This document shows, piece after piece, positions 49,899 through 59,457 of a stretch of DNA of 64,000 nucleotides (positions are counted from its first letter, which is position 1; each line of letters starts with the position of its first letter). The notes beneath the pieces are model-generated. The model saw only the letters and a list, made by a program, of their open reading frames with translations. It did no database searches and was not told the DNA's origin. This DNA is from Candidatus Bathyarchaeota archaeon. GTDB taxonomy: Archaea; Thermoproteota; Bathyarchaeia; JAPDIZ01. A program made the position numbers and the translations under genes. The stretch lies in assembly GCA_029259355.1 (NCBI GenBank), contig JAPDIZ010000002.1, positions 434,001 through 498,000 of the forward strand, in the 5' to 3' direction.

Positions 49899-50816
49899 TC
49901 AGCTTTCCCTAGCTGCTTTGGCGAATAGCTGAAGCTGCTGCTTGGTTTCCTCGAGCGCGTAGCCCACCACCACGTTAGCACCCTCAGAAGCCACCGACTC
50001 CAACTTCTCAGCGACTTCCTCAAGCGACCCGCAGGCGCAGAGGTAGTCTGAACACTCCAACAGCACATCCCACGCATGCCCCAGAGACGATTTCTCAACC
50101 TCTCCTCGCTCAACCGCTCTTCTAACGACTTCTACGTCTATCCCCTCATCCAAGAGCTTTTGCGCAACCCACTTCCTTCTTAGGAGGTAGCCCCCAAGCT
50201 TTTGGAGGATGAACAAATCGAGATCTACGCCTTCCTCAGCTACGTAGAAGGGTACGTAGACTGCTATGCTCTCGCAGCCCGCTCTTCTGCAAATCTCAAC
50301 CTCTTGCGGAAACAGCTTGTCGTATAGGAGAAATGGGATCAAGCCGTGCTGGCTCGCTAGCTCTGCGGCTAGCTCGCATAGCCCCTCAGCGCCCACAAAA
50401 ACTTCACCAGAGAACAAGGCTCGCGTCTGCGACACCAGCTGCCTAAGCGCTTCTCTAGCGCTCTTGCTCTGCTCGTCTGGGCTTAGGTAGAGCTTGTTGC
50501 CAGCTACGAGGTTTAGGGCGAAGTTGGGGTACTCGGATAGCGCAGATGCATACGCTGACACAAACTCCCAAGCCTCGGCGTGCCTCGCAGCAACTGTTTG
50601 AGCAACAGTTACGTCCTGAGCTGCTGCAACCAGCTCCACAAGCTCCTCCTTCGCAGGGTAGTGCTCCCTAAACTCTGAGTCTATCACCAAGAGCGGGATA
50701 CCGAGCTCTCTACACAGCGAGGCAGCCCTTGCACAGCCCTCTCTATACTCGTCCGCGCTCACTCCGTAGCGGCTTCTCTTCACAGCTATTCCCAGCCTAG
50801 CCTCCAAGCCAAACAT
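49899..50816 (-). CDS. TIM-barrel-like protein, possibly F420-dependent luciferase-like
   Basis: A 305-residue soluble protein (FGLEARLGIAVKRSRYGVSA, LGIPLLVIDSEFREHYPAKE, YPNFALNLVAGNKLYLSPDE, EICRRAGCESIAVYVPFYVA). Its C-terminal GANVVVGYALEETKQQLQLF resembles the end of luciferase-like F420 oxidoreductases, but the diagnostic N-terminal loops are not clear. Three Cys lie in DVLLECSDYLCACGSLEEV. Assignment to the luciferase-like fold is tentative. Confidence 0.5.
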   Translation of the reverse strand: MFGLEARLGIAVKRSRYGVSADEYREGCARAASLCRELGIPLLVIDSEFREHYPAKEELVELVAAAQDVTVAQTVAARHAEAWEFVSAYASALSEYPNFALNLVAGNKLYLSPDEQSKSAREALRQLVSQTRALFSGEVFVGAEGLCELAAELASQHGLIPFLLYDKLFPQEVEICRRAGCESIAVYVPFYVAEEGVDLDLFILQKLGGYLLRRKWVAQKLLDEGIDVEVVRRAVERGEVEKSSLGHAWDVLLECSDYLCACGSLEEVAEKLESVASEGANVVVGYALEETKQQLQLFAKAARES

Positions 50817-50915
50817 CCCCTCAACCCATACTCTCGCCTCGGTTTGGATTTAAGCAGTGGCTTTTGAGAAACCATAAAGTACTTTGGCGAGGGGATGTTG
50901 ATATGGTGAAGGCTG

Positions 50916-52103
50916 TTGTCTCTTAGGTTTAGCTTCAGCGAAGAGGAAGAGGTTTTTCGAAGCGCAGTGAGAGAGTTTTGCTCTCGCTACGTAGCTCCAA
51001 GGTCTAGGGAGATGTTTGATAGCCAGAGAGTGCCCGCGGACCTCATAGCGCTTCTGGGGAAGCAGAAGCTCATCGCTATGACTGTGCCTGAGGAGTATGG
51101 TGGAGCAAACGCCAGCTGGGTCATGGTCGCCATAGCTGGAGAGGAGATCGCCTACGCAGACATGTGCGGAGAGGGCATGGCTCTCTTCGTGCTCTCCACC
51201 TCTGAGGGAACGCTGATCAAGAAGCACGGAACTGAGCAGCTCAAGGAAGAGGTGCTCCCCAAGGTAGTGGATGGAGAAGCCATCATAGGGACGGGCTCGA
51301 CCGAGCCTGGCTGCGGATCAGATGTGGCCGGGTCTACGACGAGGATTGAACCAATCGACGATGGGTACTTGGTGAATGGCGAAAAACAGTACGTCAGCTT
51401 GGTCGAGGAGATGAAGGAGCTTGGTGGAGGCTTCCTCGTCATAGGGAAGACCAAGCCCGAGCTTGGGCACAGAGGAATGAGCATGGTCTACGTACCCATA
51501 GATCTCCCCGGAGTAGAGCCCGTTAGGCTTGAGAGCATGGGCTTGGGGTTTGGCGGAGTCCGGTACCACGACGTCAAGATCCCCAAACACTACCTCATCG
51601 GCGAGGAAAACAGGGGCTTCTACTACAGAATGGAGGGCTTCATGTACGCTAGGCTCGCCATAACCGCTTGGTGCATTGGCGTAGCGAGGAGAGCACTAGA
51701 CGAGGGAATAGCCTACGTCAAGGAGAGGGAGGCCTTTGGACACCCCATCGGCAGGTTCGAGGCCATCCAGTTCGAGCTAGCGGAGGACTACTCCAAGCTA
51801 GAAGCTGCTAGGTGGCTCCTCTACAGAGCTGCTTGGATCTTTGACGAAGCCGAGAAGGGAAATGCCTCTTGGGAGGAGGCTGAGAAAGCTGTTACCGCTG
51901 CCAAGCTCCGCGCAGCTGTAGACGGCTACCAGATCCTTCAGCACGTCTGCAGGTGGCATGGAGCCTACGGCTACACCACAGACGCAGACGTGTTCAGAGC
52001 CTACAGAGGGTTCTGGACGTACGTCATCGGCGAGGGAACGCCAGAGGTTATGAAGCTGATCTTGGGGAGGCACTTACTAGGGAGAGAGTTTAGGCCCTTC
52101 TAG
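50916..52103 (+). CDS. Acyl-CoA dehydrogenase
   Basis: FAD enzyme oxidising acyl-CoA thioesters. RFSFSEEEEVFRSAVREFCS opens the family fold, YGGANASWVMVAIAGEEIAY and GTGSTEPGCGSDVAGSTTRI are the FAD/substrate signatures, EREAFGHPIGRFEAIQFELA and CRWHGAYGYTTDADVFRAYR mark the C-terminal bundle, and GEGTPEVMKLILGRHLLG closes it. Length 395. The first codon is TTG 50916. No electron-transfer flavoprotein gene is in the window, so its acyl substrate and acceptor are unknown. Confidence 0.94.
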   Translation: MSLRFSFSEEEEVFRSAVREFCSRYVAPRSREMFDSQRVPADLIALLGKQKLIAMTVPEEYGGANASWVMVAIAGEEIAYADMCGEGMALFVLSTSEGTLIKKHGTEQLKEEVLPKVVDGEAIIGTGSTEPGCGSDVAGSTTRIEPIDDGYLVNGEKQYVSLVEEMKELGGGFLVIGKTKPELGHRGMSMVYVPIDLPGVEPVRLESMGLGFGGVRYHDVKIPKHYLIGEENRGFYYRMEGFMYARLAITAWCIGVARRALDEGIAYVKEREAFGHPIGRFEAIQFELAEDYSKLEAARWLLYRAAWIFDEAEKGNASWEEAEKAVTAAKLRAAVDGYQILQHVCRWHGAYGYTTDADVFRAYRGFWTYVIGEGTPEVMKLILGRHLLGREFRPF

Positions 52104-52150
52104 ACAACCCTTTTTACCAACCTTTCTCCGTTTTTAGAGAGGGTTTTCCC

Positions 52151-53512
52151 TTGCCCATACTCCCAATCGACACTCATCGATACGGAACGCCTGAGATGAG
52201 GGCTGTTTTTGAGGAGGAGAATAGGCTTCAGAAGATGCTTGATGTGTGGGCTGCGCTCGCTCTTGCGCAAGCAGAGGTTGGGGAAATCCCTCAAGAAAGC
52301 GCTGAGGAGATCGCTTCCAAAGCCTCCACCCAGTTCGTCAAGCTGGAGAGGGTTAAGGAGATTGAGAAGGAGATCAGGCACGAGGTCATGGCTGCTATAA
52401 GGGCTTTTGCTGAGGTCTGCGGCGAAAGCGGGGGATACATACACCTAGGCGTAACCAGCAGCGACGTGCTCGATACAGCGCTTGCTCTCCAGCTTAAGGA
52501 GGCTTTGAGCATTCTTGAGAAGAGGCTGAGCAGGCTTGAAGAGGTTTTGATGGAGCTTGCGAAGCGATACGTAGACACGGTGATGGTGGGGAGGACGCAT
52601 GGTCAGCACGCTCTCCCCATAACGCTTGGACACAAGTTTGCGGTTTGGATGAGGGAAGTTTCTCGACACATCCAGCGCCTGCGAGAATGTAGAGGCAGGG
52701 TTTTGGTTGGGAAGATCACTGGCGCAGTGGGCTCTCAAGCTGGCCTAGGCCCAAAAGCTCTCGAAATCCAGAGAAGAGTTTCAGAGAAGCTGGGGCTAGG
52801 CGTCCCAGAGGTTACGACGCAGATACTTCAGCGCGATAGGCATGCGGAACTCATCAGCGTCCTCGCGATCATAGCCTCCTCCCTCGACAAGTTCGCTACA
52901 GAGATTAGGGAGCTTCAGCGCCCAGAGATCGGGGAGCTGGCTGAGCCCACCAAGCCCCAGTACGTGGGCAGCTCAGCTATGCCCCACAAGGTGAACCCAG
53001 AGGTTTGTGAGCGCGTATGCGGGTTAGCGAAGGTCGTTAGAGGGCTTGTCGTCCCAGCGCTGGAGAATGTGCCTACATGGCATGAGCGAGATCTTACGCA
53101 ATCTTCCTCCGAGAGGTTCATCATACCCGAGGCGCTGATACTCGTCGACTACATGGCGCAGCTTATGATAGACGTGCTGTCTAGCATAAGAGTCTTCGAG
53201 GATCGAATGAGGAAAAACCTCGAAATTACGCAGGGCAGGATGATGTCAGAGGCTGTGCTGATGGCTTTGGCGAGAAGAGGCTTCGATAGACAGAAAGCTC
53301 ACCAAAGGCTTAGAGAAGTTGTTGCCAAAAGCGTGGAGGAGGATATAAGCTTCAAGGAGGCTTTGCTAAGCGACCCCGAGCTTGGAAAGCTTTTCACAGA
53401 GCAAGAGCTTGAAGAGCTGCTAAACCCGATGAACTACTTAGGAACTATTAGGGAGCAGGTGTTAGCTGCGGTGGAGAAGACAGCTGAGGAGAGGAGGGTG
53501 AGGGGGCTTTAG
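52151..53512 (+). CDS. purB: Adenylosuccinate lyase
   Basis: Cleaves SAICAR and adenylosuccinate in purine synthesis. Superfamily signature GSSAMPHKVNPEVCERVCGL near residue 285; TSSDVLDTALALQLKEAL and MVGRTHGQHALPITLGHKFA carry the catalytic His and substrate-binding residues. Length 453 is normal. TTG 52151 lies 47 bases after the acyl-CoA dehydrogenase stop. It overlaps hel308 by 4 bases, tail to tail. Confidence 0.96.
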   Translation: MPILPIDTHRYGTPEMRAVFEEENRLQKMLDVWAALALAQAEVGEIPQESAEEIASKASTQFVKLERVKEIEKEIRHEVMAAIRAFAEVCGESGGYIHLGVTSSDVLDTALALQLKEALSILEKRLSRLEEVLMELAKRYVDTVMVGRTHGQHALPITLGHKFAVWMREVSRHIQRLRECRGRVLVGKITGAVGSQAGLGPKALEIQRRVSEKLGLGVPEVTTQILQRDRHAELISVLAIIASSLDKFATEIRELQRPEIGELAEPTKPQYVGSSAMPHKVNPEVCERVCGLAKVVRGLVVPALENVPTWHERDLTQSSSERFIIPEALILVDYMAQLMIDVLSSIRVFEDRMRKNLEITQGRMMSEAVLMALARRGFDRQKAHQRLREVVAKSVEEDISFKEALLSDPELGKLFTEQELEELLNPMNYLGTIREQVLAAVEKTAEERRVRGL

Positions 53513-55758
53513 GAGAACTCGGTTAGCTTGGCTTGCACTCCCTCTTCTTGGGGAAGTTCTTCCTCAGCTAGGTGCGAGAAAACAGCTCTCGGAGCCTCCA
53601 ACCCCTTCTCAACAGCTTCTTTGAGCCTCTTAGCTAGCGTAGGCCCAATAAACGGCACCTTGGTCAGATCATCCACATCAGCTCTCCTAAGGTCCTCTAT
53701 GGTCTTGTAGCCAGCGTTGTAGAGGCTCCTCGCCCTAACCCTCCCAACACCCTCTATCCTGACAAGCGGGAGTAGCTCGGGCTTAATCCCACTCCTAACC
53801 CTATCCCTAAGCTCTAACACCTTCGGCAGGTATTGGTGCTTCCTGAACAGCTTGGCTAGCTCATAGACAGCGCTCAGCAACCAATCAGCCATCTCGACGA
53901 GCCTAAAGAGGTCGCCGGGTTCTATGCCAAACCTCTCGATTAGTGCGTCCTCTGAAACTTCGTTTATCCAGCTCTCCAGCACCATAGCCCCCTTAATCTC
54001 CGCCAAAAACCTCTCGTAGCCCACCGGATCCTCCCACTCCTCGGGAACTTCGAAAAAGAGCTCGTACCTGTGGTCCTCCAAGAAGGGTATGAGGTTCTTG
54101 AGCTCTTTCCTCCTTGGGTAAAGCGGTGGCGAAAGGTCAGGGGTGTGGCAGATTAGGTGGAGGAAGCTCACCTCGGTGACCAGCTTTGCGCCTCGCTCTA
54201 GCGCATCTCTGATCACCACAGCGGATATGGGGTCTATGTAGAGCTCAGAAACCCTTTTGCCGAAGGGGGTTGGGTATAGCTTGTCCACATCTGGCTGTAC
54301 GAGGTCTTCTCTAGCCAAGAATTCCACTACTTGCTGAATAGCTCTCCTCATGCCCTCAGCGCTGTACTGCATAGCGTAGAGGGTTTTTCCGAAGAACTCG
54401 AGAACCCCCTTCAAGCTGTCGGCGTATCCCGAGGCTATGGTTGCGAGCACATGTGACCTGAGAACGTTCTCTGCTCCGAGCTTGGACCAAATTCTCTCTG
54501 GAGCCGCCAACACGTAGCTTTCGAGCAAAAACTCAAGCTCATCGCTTCTCTTAGCGACCAAGAGAGCTTCTCCAACGGGGTCATACCTCGGCCTACCTGC
54601 TCTACCCGCCATCTGCTTGTACTCCAACACCGTTATGGGGTACCTGCCGTAGCCAGGCTCATACCTCACATAGCTCGAAACCACCACTAAGCGAGCGGGT
54701 AGGTTGACGCCCGCTGCTAGCGTCGGCGTTGCCGCCACAACCTTTATCCACCCGCTTCTAAAGGCGTCCTCAACCAGTCGGCGGTGGCTTGAAGAAAGCC
54801 CCGCGTGGTGGAAAGCAACTCCATTCTGAACAAGCTGAGCCAGCAGCTCGCTTACCCTAGTCCTCTCGCCTCTGGCGAGGATCTCTTGAGCAACTGCAGC
54901 CAGCTTTCTTCCAGATTCGTCTAGGTGTTCTCTCGCTATGGCGGCAGCTCTCTTCGCAGCGTCTACAGCTGCTCTCCTCGTCTCGCAGAAGACTAGAACT
55001 TGACCTCCTTGCCTAAGCCCGTAGTCCACTAAGTTCATAACGGGGTCCTTAACCCTCTCCTCTATCTGCGCTGATTCGCCGTCGCCAAACTCCACTCTCC
55101 CTCGATAGTAGACCCCTTCCCGAAGAGGCACAGGCCTCCAAGCAGTTGTTACGCACCCAGCGTCTAGCCACTCAGCTATCTCCTCAGCGTTTCTTATAGT
55201 CGCGCTTAGTGCGAGTATTTGCGCCTTAGGGTTTATCTGCCTAAGCCTCGCCAGCACAACCTCTAGCGTCGGCCCCCTCGTAGCGTCGTTTATTAGGTGC
55301 ACCTCATCGGCTACGACAAGCGTCACATCCTCTACCCAAGGAACCCTGTGCCTAAGCAAGCTGTCGCACTTCTCATTAGTCAAAACGATGATGTCGTATC
55401 GCTGAAGCCAAGGGTCTTCGCTGTCGTAGTCTCCTGTTGAGACCGCTACCGAAATCCTTTGGCCATTGGGCTTGGTAAGTGATGCGTACTTGCTGAAGTC
55501 GCGGTACTTCTCAGAAGCCAGCGCTCGGAGGGGGGTTAGGTAGACCACCTTACCCCCAAGCTCCAAGACGTGCTTAGCTGCGCAGAGCTCAGCTACTAGG
55601 GTCTTGCCGCTAGCCGTCGGGCTGGCTAAGACGAGGTTTCTGCCGTCTAGAGCCCCGGCTTTAATAGCGTCTTCCTGAGGAGGATATAGCTCCTCGATGC
55701 CCTCCTCCAGCAACAAGCGCTTGACTTGCTCTGGAACTGGGAGCTCCTCAACCCTCAA
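53509..55758 (-). CDS. hel308: Hel308-type DNA helicase
   Basis: A Ski2-like superfamily 2 helicase that unwinds lagging strands at stalled forks. Motifs in order: YPPQEDAI, Walker A ASPTASGKTLVAELC near residue 45, TPLRALASEK, Walker B VVADEVHLI near 148, LALSATI near 180, motif VI QMAGRAGRPRYD near 385. The C-terminus has winged-helix and helix-hairpin-helix parts (VRIEGVGRVRARSLYNAGYK, VPFIGPTLAKRL). Length 749. It is 12 bases downstream of mcm, so co-transcribed with the replication genes. Confidence 0.96.
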   Translation of the reverse strand: MRVEELPVPEQVKRLLLEEGIEELYPPQEDAIKAGALDGRNLVLASPTASGKTLVAELCAAKHVLELGGKVVYLTPLRALASEKYRDFSKYASLTKPNGQRISVAVSTGDYDSEDPWLQRYDIIVLTNEKCDSLLRHRVPWVEDVTLVVADEVHLINDATRGPTLEVVLARLRQINPKAQILALSATIRNAEEIAEWLDAGCVTTAWRPVPLREGVYYRGRVEFGDGESAQIEERVKDPVMNLVDYGLRQGGQVLVFCETRRAAVDAAKRAAAIAREHLDESGRKLAAVAQEILARGERTRVSELLAQLVQNGVAFHHAGLSSSHRRLVEDAFRSGWIKVVAATPTLAAGVNLPARLVVVSSYVRYEPGYGRYPITVLEYKQMAGRAGRPRYDPVGEALLVAKRSDELEFLLESYVLAAPERIWSKLGAENVLRSHVLATIASGYADSLKGVLEFFGKTLYAMQYSAEGMRRAIQQVVEFLAREDLVQPDVDKLYPTPFGKRVSELYIDPISAVVIRDALERGAKLVTEVSFLHLICHTPDLSPPLYPRRKELKNLIPFLEDHRYELFFEVPEEWEDPVGYERFLAEIKGAMVLESWINEVSEDALIERFGIEPGDLFRLVEMADWLLSAVYELAKLFRKHQYLPKVLELRDRVRSGIKPELLPLVRIEGVGRVRARSLYNAGYKTIEDLRRADVDDLTKVPFIGPTLAKRLKEAVEKGLEAPRAVFSHLAEEELPQEEGVQAKLTEFS

Positions 55759-55770
55759 CTCAGCCGCGCC

Positions 55771-57831
55771 CTAGGTCTTTTTGACAAACCCGTCTCTAGG
55801 CTCGTAGATCGTTCCCTCACGGAGGAGCTGCCTCAGCAGCTTTTCGAAGTCTGCTCTTGGGAAGTCATACTCCGTCTTTAGCCTTTCGTAGAGCTCCTCC
55901 ACAGCAACCATCCCTATGGGAGATTCCCTCTCCATACCGACTAGTGTAGTGAGCACTATGCTAAGCTTGTCTCTGAGCGACTTAGGCTTACCAGTCATGA
56001 TAACATCTATATCCGCCTTTCCAGTGGTTACATCGATGCCTACTTGGCTTAGCGACTTCTTCATTATCTCTATAGCGGCTTCAGCATCCTCGGCTAAAAC
56101 TATGTCTCTCAACGCAGCTCTAGCCCTAGCCTCAGCTAAGCGCACAAGCGACTCGAGCTGACGGGGGGTTATGGCGATGGGGCTGTCGGCAAACTCGGAA
56201 GCGCGTCTCATCTCGAGGTAGAAACCCTCGATCCTCTCCATCGCCTCCTTGGTTAGCCTTGGGCTGATCTGCTTTGCGTAGCTTATGTACTTCCTCAGGA
56301 GATCTGGTGGAATGGGGGGTTCTGGCATCCCCTTCTCGCCTCTGTGCAGGTCTAAGATATGCCGAGTCATTCGCTTATCCTCTTCTCGCTCGGGCTCATC
56401 TCTCATGACGAATATCAAGTCAAACCTAGAGAGAATGGTTGGGGGTAAGTTGATGTTTTCGGAGATAGTTCGGTGAGCGTCGTATCGGCCCAGAGCTGGG
56501 TTTGCGGCCGCCAAGATAGCTGCTCTAGCGTTTAGAGTCGCCACGATTCCTCCTTTAGCTACGCTGACCGTCTGCTGCTCCATTGCTTCGTGTATAGCCA
56601 CTCTATCCTCTGGCCTCATCTTGTCGAACTCGTCGATTGCGCATATCCCTTTGTCTGCAAGCACCAGCGCTCCTGCTTCAAGTGCCATACCGCCCATTCT
56701 GTCACGCACAACCGCAGCAGTTAGGCCTGCAGCCGTAGTTCCCCTACCAGAGGTGTAGAGGCCTCTGGGAGCTATCCTAGCCACGTACTGGAGGAGCTGA
56801 GACTTAGCCGTCCCGGGATCGCCCACTAGTAGGACGTTGATGTCTCCCCTAATCGCCATTCCGTCGGGGAGAATTTTGGGCACCCCTCCAAACAGCAAAT
56901 ACATCACAGCCTCTTTGATGACCTCGTGCCCGTAGATGGAGGGGGCGATGGACGCGATTATCTTCTTGTGGATGTCAGGCTGCTTGGCCAGCTCGAGGAT
57001 CTGCTTCTCCTCCTCTGGAGATATCATTATGACATCGGCTTCTCTACCAGCTACGTCGACGTAATTCGCCTCTATTATGAGCTCAAACCCCTTGGGCCTT
57101 CCTCTCCTAACGCCAGACTCTTCGAGAACGCGGACAATGCCCGTTATTGAAACCCTGTCTCCCGGCCTAGCCGAGTCAACTAAGTCCTCAAACAACAGAA
57201 TGTCTATGGAGCGGGGGAGCTGGCCTGGGGGTAGGTCCTCAGGCTTCTCCTGAACCCTTATTTCCTGAAAGTCTATGAAGGAGGAGCTCTCTTCATCAAA
57301 CTCGAGCCTGCCCTTTTTACCACAAGACCTACACACCAGCGGAGGCGTAGGGGTTACTCCAAACCTGCCGCTAGGCGTTTTCTCGTAGATCGCTCCACAG
57401 TCTTTGCAGACATAGACTGCGCGAGTAAGCAAAGGCTTTACGGGGGTTGCCCGCACAACGATCCCGTCGAACATCACGAGCTTTCTGATGTGGCGAGAGC
57501 TGATGTCCCTGATCGAAACTCTCTGTGGAAGGCCCTTAAACCTCGCATATACCGTTTTGACCTCATCAGCGTAGAAGGGGTCTTCGTACCTGAGCTGCTC
57601 TAGTACTGCTCTATTTGCGTGGTTTAGGTACTCATCTGGCCTCTCTACTAGCATCCTAGCAAACTCTTGATCGTAGCTGAGGAGGTCGTCAAAGTCCACC
57701 ACAACCGACTTCGTACCCATTAGAGACATCTGTGCGATCCTTCTGCGATACTTGTATTCCCCGGAGTCTGTCCTAAACGAAGCGAGGAATTCCCTAAACC
57801 GATCCTCAGGGCTATGCGCCTCGACCCCCAA
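55771..57831 (-). CDS. mcm: MCM replicative helicase
   Basis: The archaeal minichromosome maintenance hexamer. N-terminal zinc motif CKDCGAIYEKTPSGRFGVTP with CRSCGKKG near residue 145; Walker A VGDPGTAKSQLLQYVARIAP near 345; Walker B LADKGICAIDEFDKM; arginine finger SRFDLIFVMRDE; C-terminal winged helix (AVEELYERLKTEYDFPRADF). Length 686 and no intein. It lies between gins23 (2 bases) and hel308 (12 bases) in one operon. Confidence 0.98.
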   Translation of the reverse strand: MGVEAHSPEDRFREFLASFRTDSGEYKYRRRIAQMSLMGTKSVVVDFDDLLSYDQEFARMLVERPDEYLNHANRAVLEQLRYEDPFYADEVKTVYARFKGLPQRVSIRDISSRHIRKLVMFDGIVVRATPVKPLLTRAVYVCKDCGAIYEKTPSGRFGVTPTPPLVCRSCGKKGRLEFDEESSSFIDFQEIRVQEKPEDLPPGQLPRSIDILLFEDLVDSARPGDRVSITGIVRVLEESGVRRGRPKGFELIIEANYVDVAGREADVIMISPEEEKQILELAKQPDIHKKIIASIAPSIYGHEVIKEAVMYLLFGGVPKILPDGMAIRGDINVLLVGDPGTAKSQLLQYVARIAPRGLYTSGRGTTAAGLTAAVVRDRMGGMALEAGALVLADKGICAIDEFDKMRPEDRVAIHEAMEQQTVSVAKGGIVATLNARAAILAAANPALGRYDAHRTISENINLPPTILSRFDLIFVMRDEPEREEDKRMTRHILDLHRGEKGMPEPPIPPDLLRKYISYAKQISPRLTKEAMERIEGFYLEMRRASEFADSPIAITPRQLESLVRLAEARARAALRDIVLAEDAEAAIEIMKKSLSQVGIDVTTGKADIDVIMTGKPKSLRDKLSIVLTTLVGMERESPIGMVAVEELYERLKTEYDFPRADFEKLLRQLLREGTIYEPRDGFVKKT

Positions 57832-57833
57832 GC

Positions 57834-58373
57834 CTACTCCCCACCCTCCCCAAGCGCCCTATTCCGCCAACTCCCTATAGCCTTTCTCAGCGACTCGTAT
57901 AAGGAGCGCTCTTCAGGAGAAAGCGCGCGAAGCACTTCAAGCGAAACAGACTCCAAGGTAGCGAGGTGAGCTATCTTCCTTACCCGGCTATCGACTACGT
58001 TCCTAGCCAACGTAGAGGCTTTTTCGTACTCAGCTGCTTTGGACACGCTCGAAGAAGCCTCTGCCCTAAGCAGAGACAAGGTCCCCTTAAGCTTTGCGTA
58101 AAAACCCTCTGGTAGCGTAGAGAGCTGTTTAGCCCCCGCTATGCTCTCCCTCCAACTGATCTTCTGCAACTCAACGAGGTCTATCAGCTCGTCTCTGTGA
58201 AGCTCTGCGTAGCCGCAGCGTATAAGCTCCTCAGCAACCCAGCGCCTAAGCCTAGCCTCACCACCTTTAGAAAAAGGCCCAATTTCCTCCCCACACACCA
58301 AAAGCTTGGGCACATCCTTGGTAAACGTAACCCTAACGAGCTGGTTTTGCTCCAGCAGCTCATCAAGCGACAC
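57834..58373 (-). CDS. gins23: Archaeal GINS subunit, Gins23-like
   Basis: GINS joins MCM and the Cdc45/GAN protein at the fork. The small B domain is at the N-terminus (LVRVTFTKDVPKLLVCGEEI with GEARLRRWVAEELIRCGYAE) and the helical A domain follows (LVELQKISWRESIAGAKQLS, FYAKLKGTLSLLRAE). B-before-A order is that of the Gins23 (Psf2/Psf3) type. It stands first in the mcm-hel308 operon, divergent from rfcS across 119 bases with promoters for both sides. Confidence 0.85.
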   Translation of the reverse strand: MSLDELLEQNQLVRVTFTKDVPKLLVCGEEIGPFSKGGEARLRRWVAEELIRCGYAELHRDELIDLVELQKISWRESIAGAKQLSTLPEGFYAKLKGTLSLLRAEASSSVSKAAEYEKASTLARNVVDSRVRKIAHLATLESVSLEVLRALSPEERSLYESLRKAIGSWRNRALGEGGE

Positions 58374-58492
58374 TTAATGCGGGCCCCCAAGCATAACCTT
58401 TTGTGACACACCCATATAGGCTCTCCGCGACCACTGTTTATTAGAGTGTGTTTACATGTATTTGATGCGTTCAAGCTTCTGGGGGTAGCTGC
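58374..58492. promoter_or_regulatory. Divergent promoter region between gins23 and rfcS
   Basis: On the plus strand GTTTATTAG near 58434 is TATA-like and GGGGGT precedes the rfcS ATG. The sequence holds the only intergenic space in the replication cluster apart from the area left of the window edge. No origin-type repeats are evident. Confidence 0.35.
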
Positions 58493-59452
58493 ATGTCCTT
58501 CGAAATGTGGACGGAGAAGTATAGGCCGAAGACGCTCGACGACATGCTAGACCAAGAGGAGATCGTAAGCAGGTTGAAGACTTTTGTCAAGACCAAGACC
58601 ATGCCCCACTGCCTCTTCGCGGGCCCCCCGGGCACGGGGAAAACCACTGCTGCCCTATGCTTGGCGAGAGACCTCTATGGCGAAAACTACACCGAGTACT
58701 TCATGGAGCTAAACGCAAGCGATGAACGAGGAATCAACGTGGTTAGGGAGAGGATAAAGAACTTCGCTAGAACAAGAGCAATTGGAGAGGTCCCCTTCAA
58801 GATAATGGTGCTTGACGAAGCCGACAACATGACTGCTGATGCGCAGCAAGCGCTTAGGAGAACTATGGAGAGGTATACCGAGACCTGTAGGTTCATCCTC
58901 ATCTGCAACTACTCCAGCAAAATCATCGAGCCCATTCAGTCGAGGACAGCGCTATTCAGGTTCATGCCGCTTCAGGAGGAGTACTGCATCAAGTGGATAC
59001 AAATGATCGCTGAGAAGGAGGGGGTTTCGCTCACCGAGGAAGGCATCAGGGCGATAATAGATGTCTGCGGAGGAGATTTGAGAAAAGCAACCAACACCCT
59101 ACAGGCTGCGGCCGCTTTCGGCGGAGTCGTTGATGACAAAGCAGTTTACACCGTCATAGGCAGAGCTCATCCAAAGGAGATTAGGGAGATGATCAAGCTA
59201 GCCATTAGCGGAAACTTCGTCGAAGCGCGCGAAAAGCTTAGGGCTTTGCTGGTGAACTACGGGCTTTCTGGGCTGGATGTGGTAAGGCAGATCCACTCAG
59301 AAATCCTGAGGATGGACATCCCTGAGAGAGTTAAGATCGAGCTTGCTGACGCAACAGGTGAGGTGGACTTCAGGATATCGCAGGGAGCGGATGAGGAGGT
59401 TCAGCTAAGCGCTCTCTTGGCTAAAATGGCTGTTGTCGGAGGTAGGATGTAG
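58493..59452 (+). CDS. rfcS: Replication factor C small subunit
   Basis: AAA+ clamp-loader subunit that loads PCNA. WTEKYRPKTLDDMLDQEEIV opens the family, Walker A FAGPPGTGKTTAALCLARDL near 45, ELNASDERGINVVRERIKNF, Walker B MVLDEADNMTADAQQALRRT, and the SRC-type arginine motif as IQSRTALFRF. Length 319. It is followed 5 bases later by rfcL. Confidence 0.97.
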   Translation: MSFEMWTEKYRPKTLDDMLDQEEIVSRLKTFVKTKTMPHCLFAGPPGTGKTTAALCLARDLYGENYTEYFMELNASDERGINVVRERIKNFARTRAIGEVPFKIMVLDEADNMTADAQQALRRTMERYTETCRFILICNYSSKIIEPIQSRTALFRFMPLQEEYCIKWIQMIAEKEGVSLTEEGIRAIIDVCGGDLRKATNTLQAAAAFGGVVDDKAVYTVIGRAHPKEIREMIKLAISGNFVEAREKLRALLVNYGLSGLDVVRQIHSEILRMDIPERVKIELADATGEVDFRISQGADEEVQLSALLAKMAVVGGRM

Positions 59453-59457
59453 AAGCC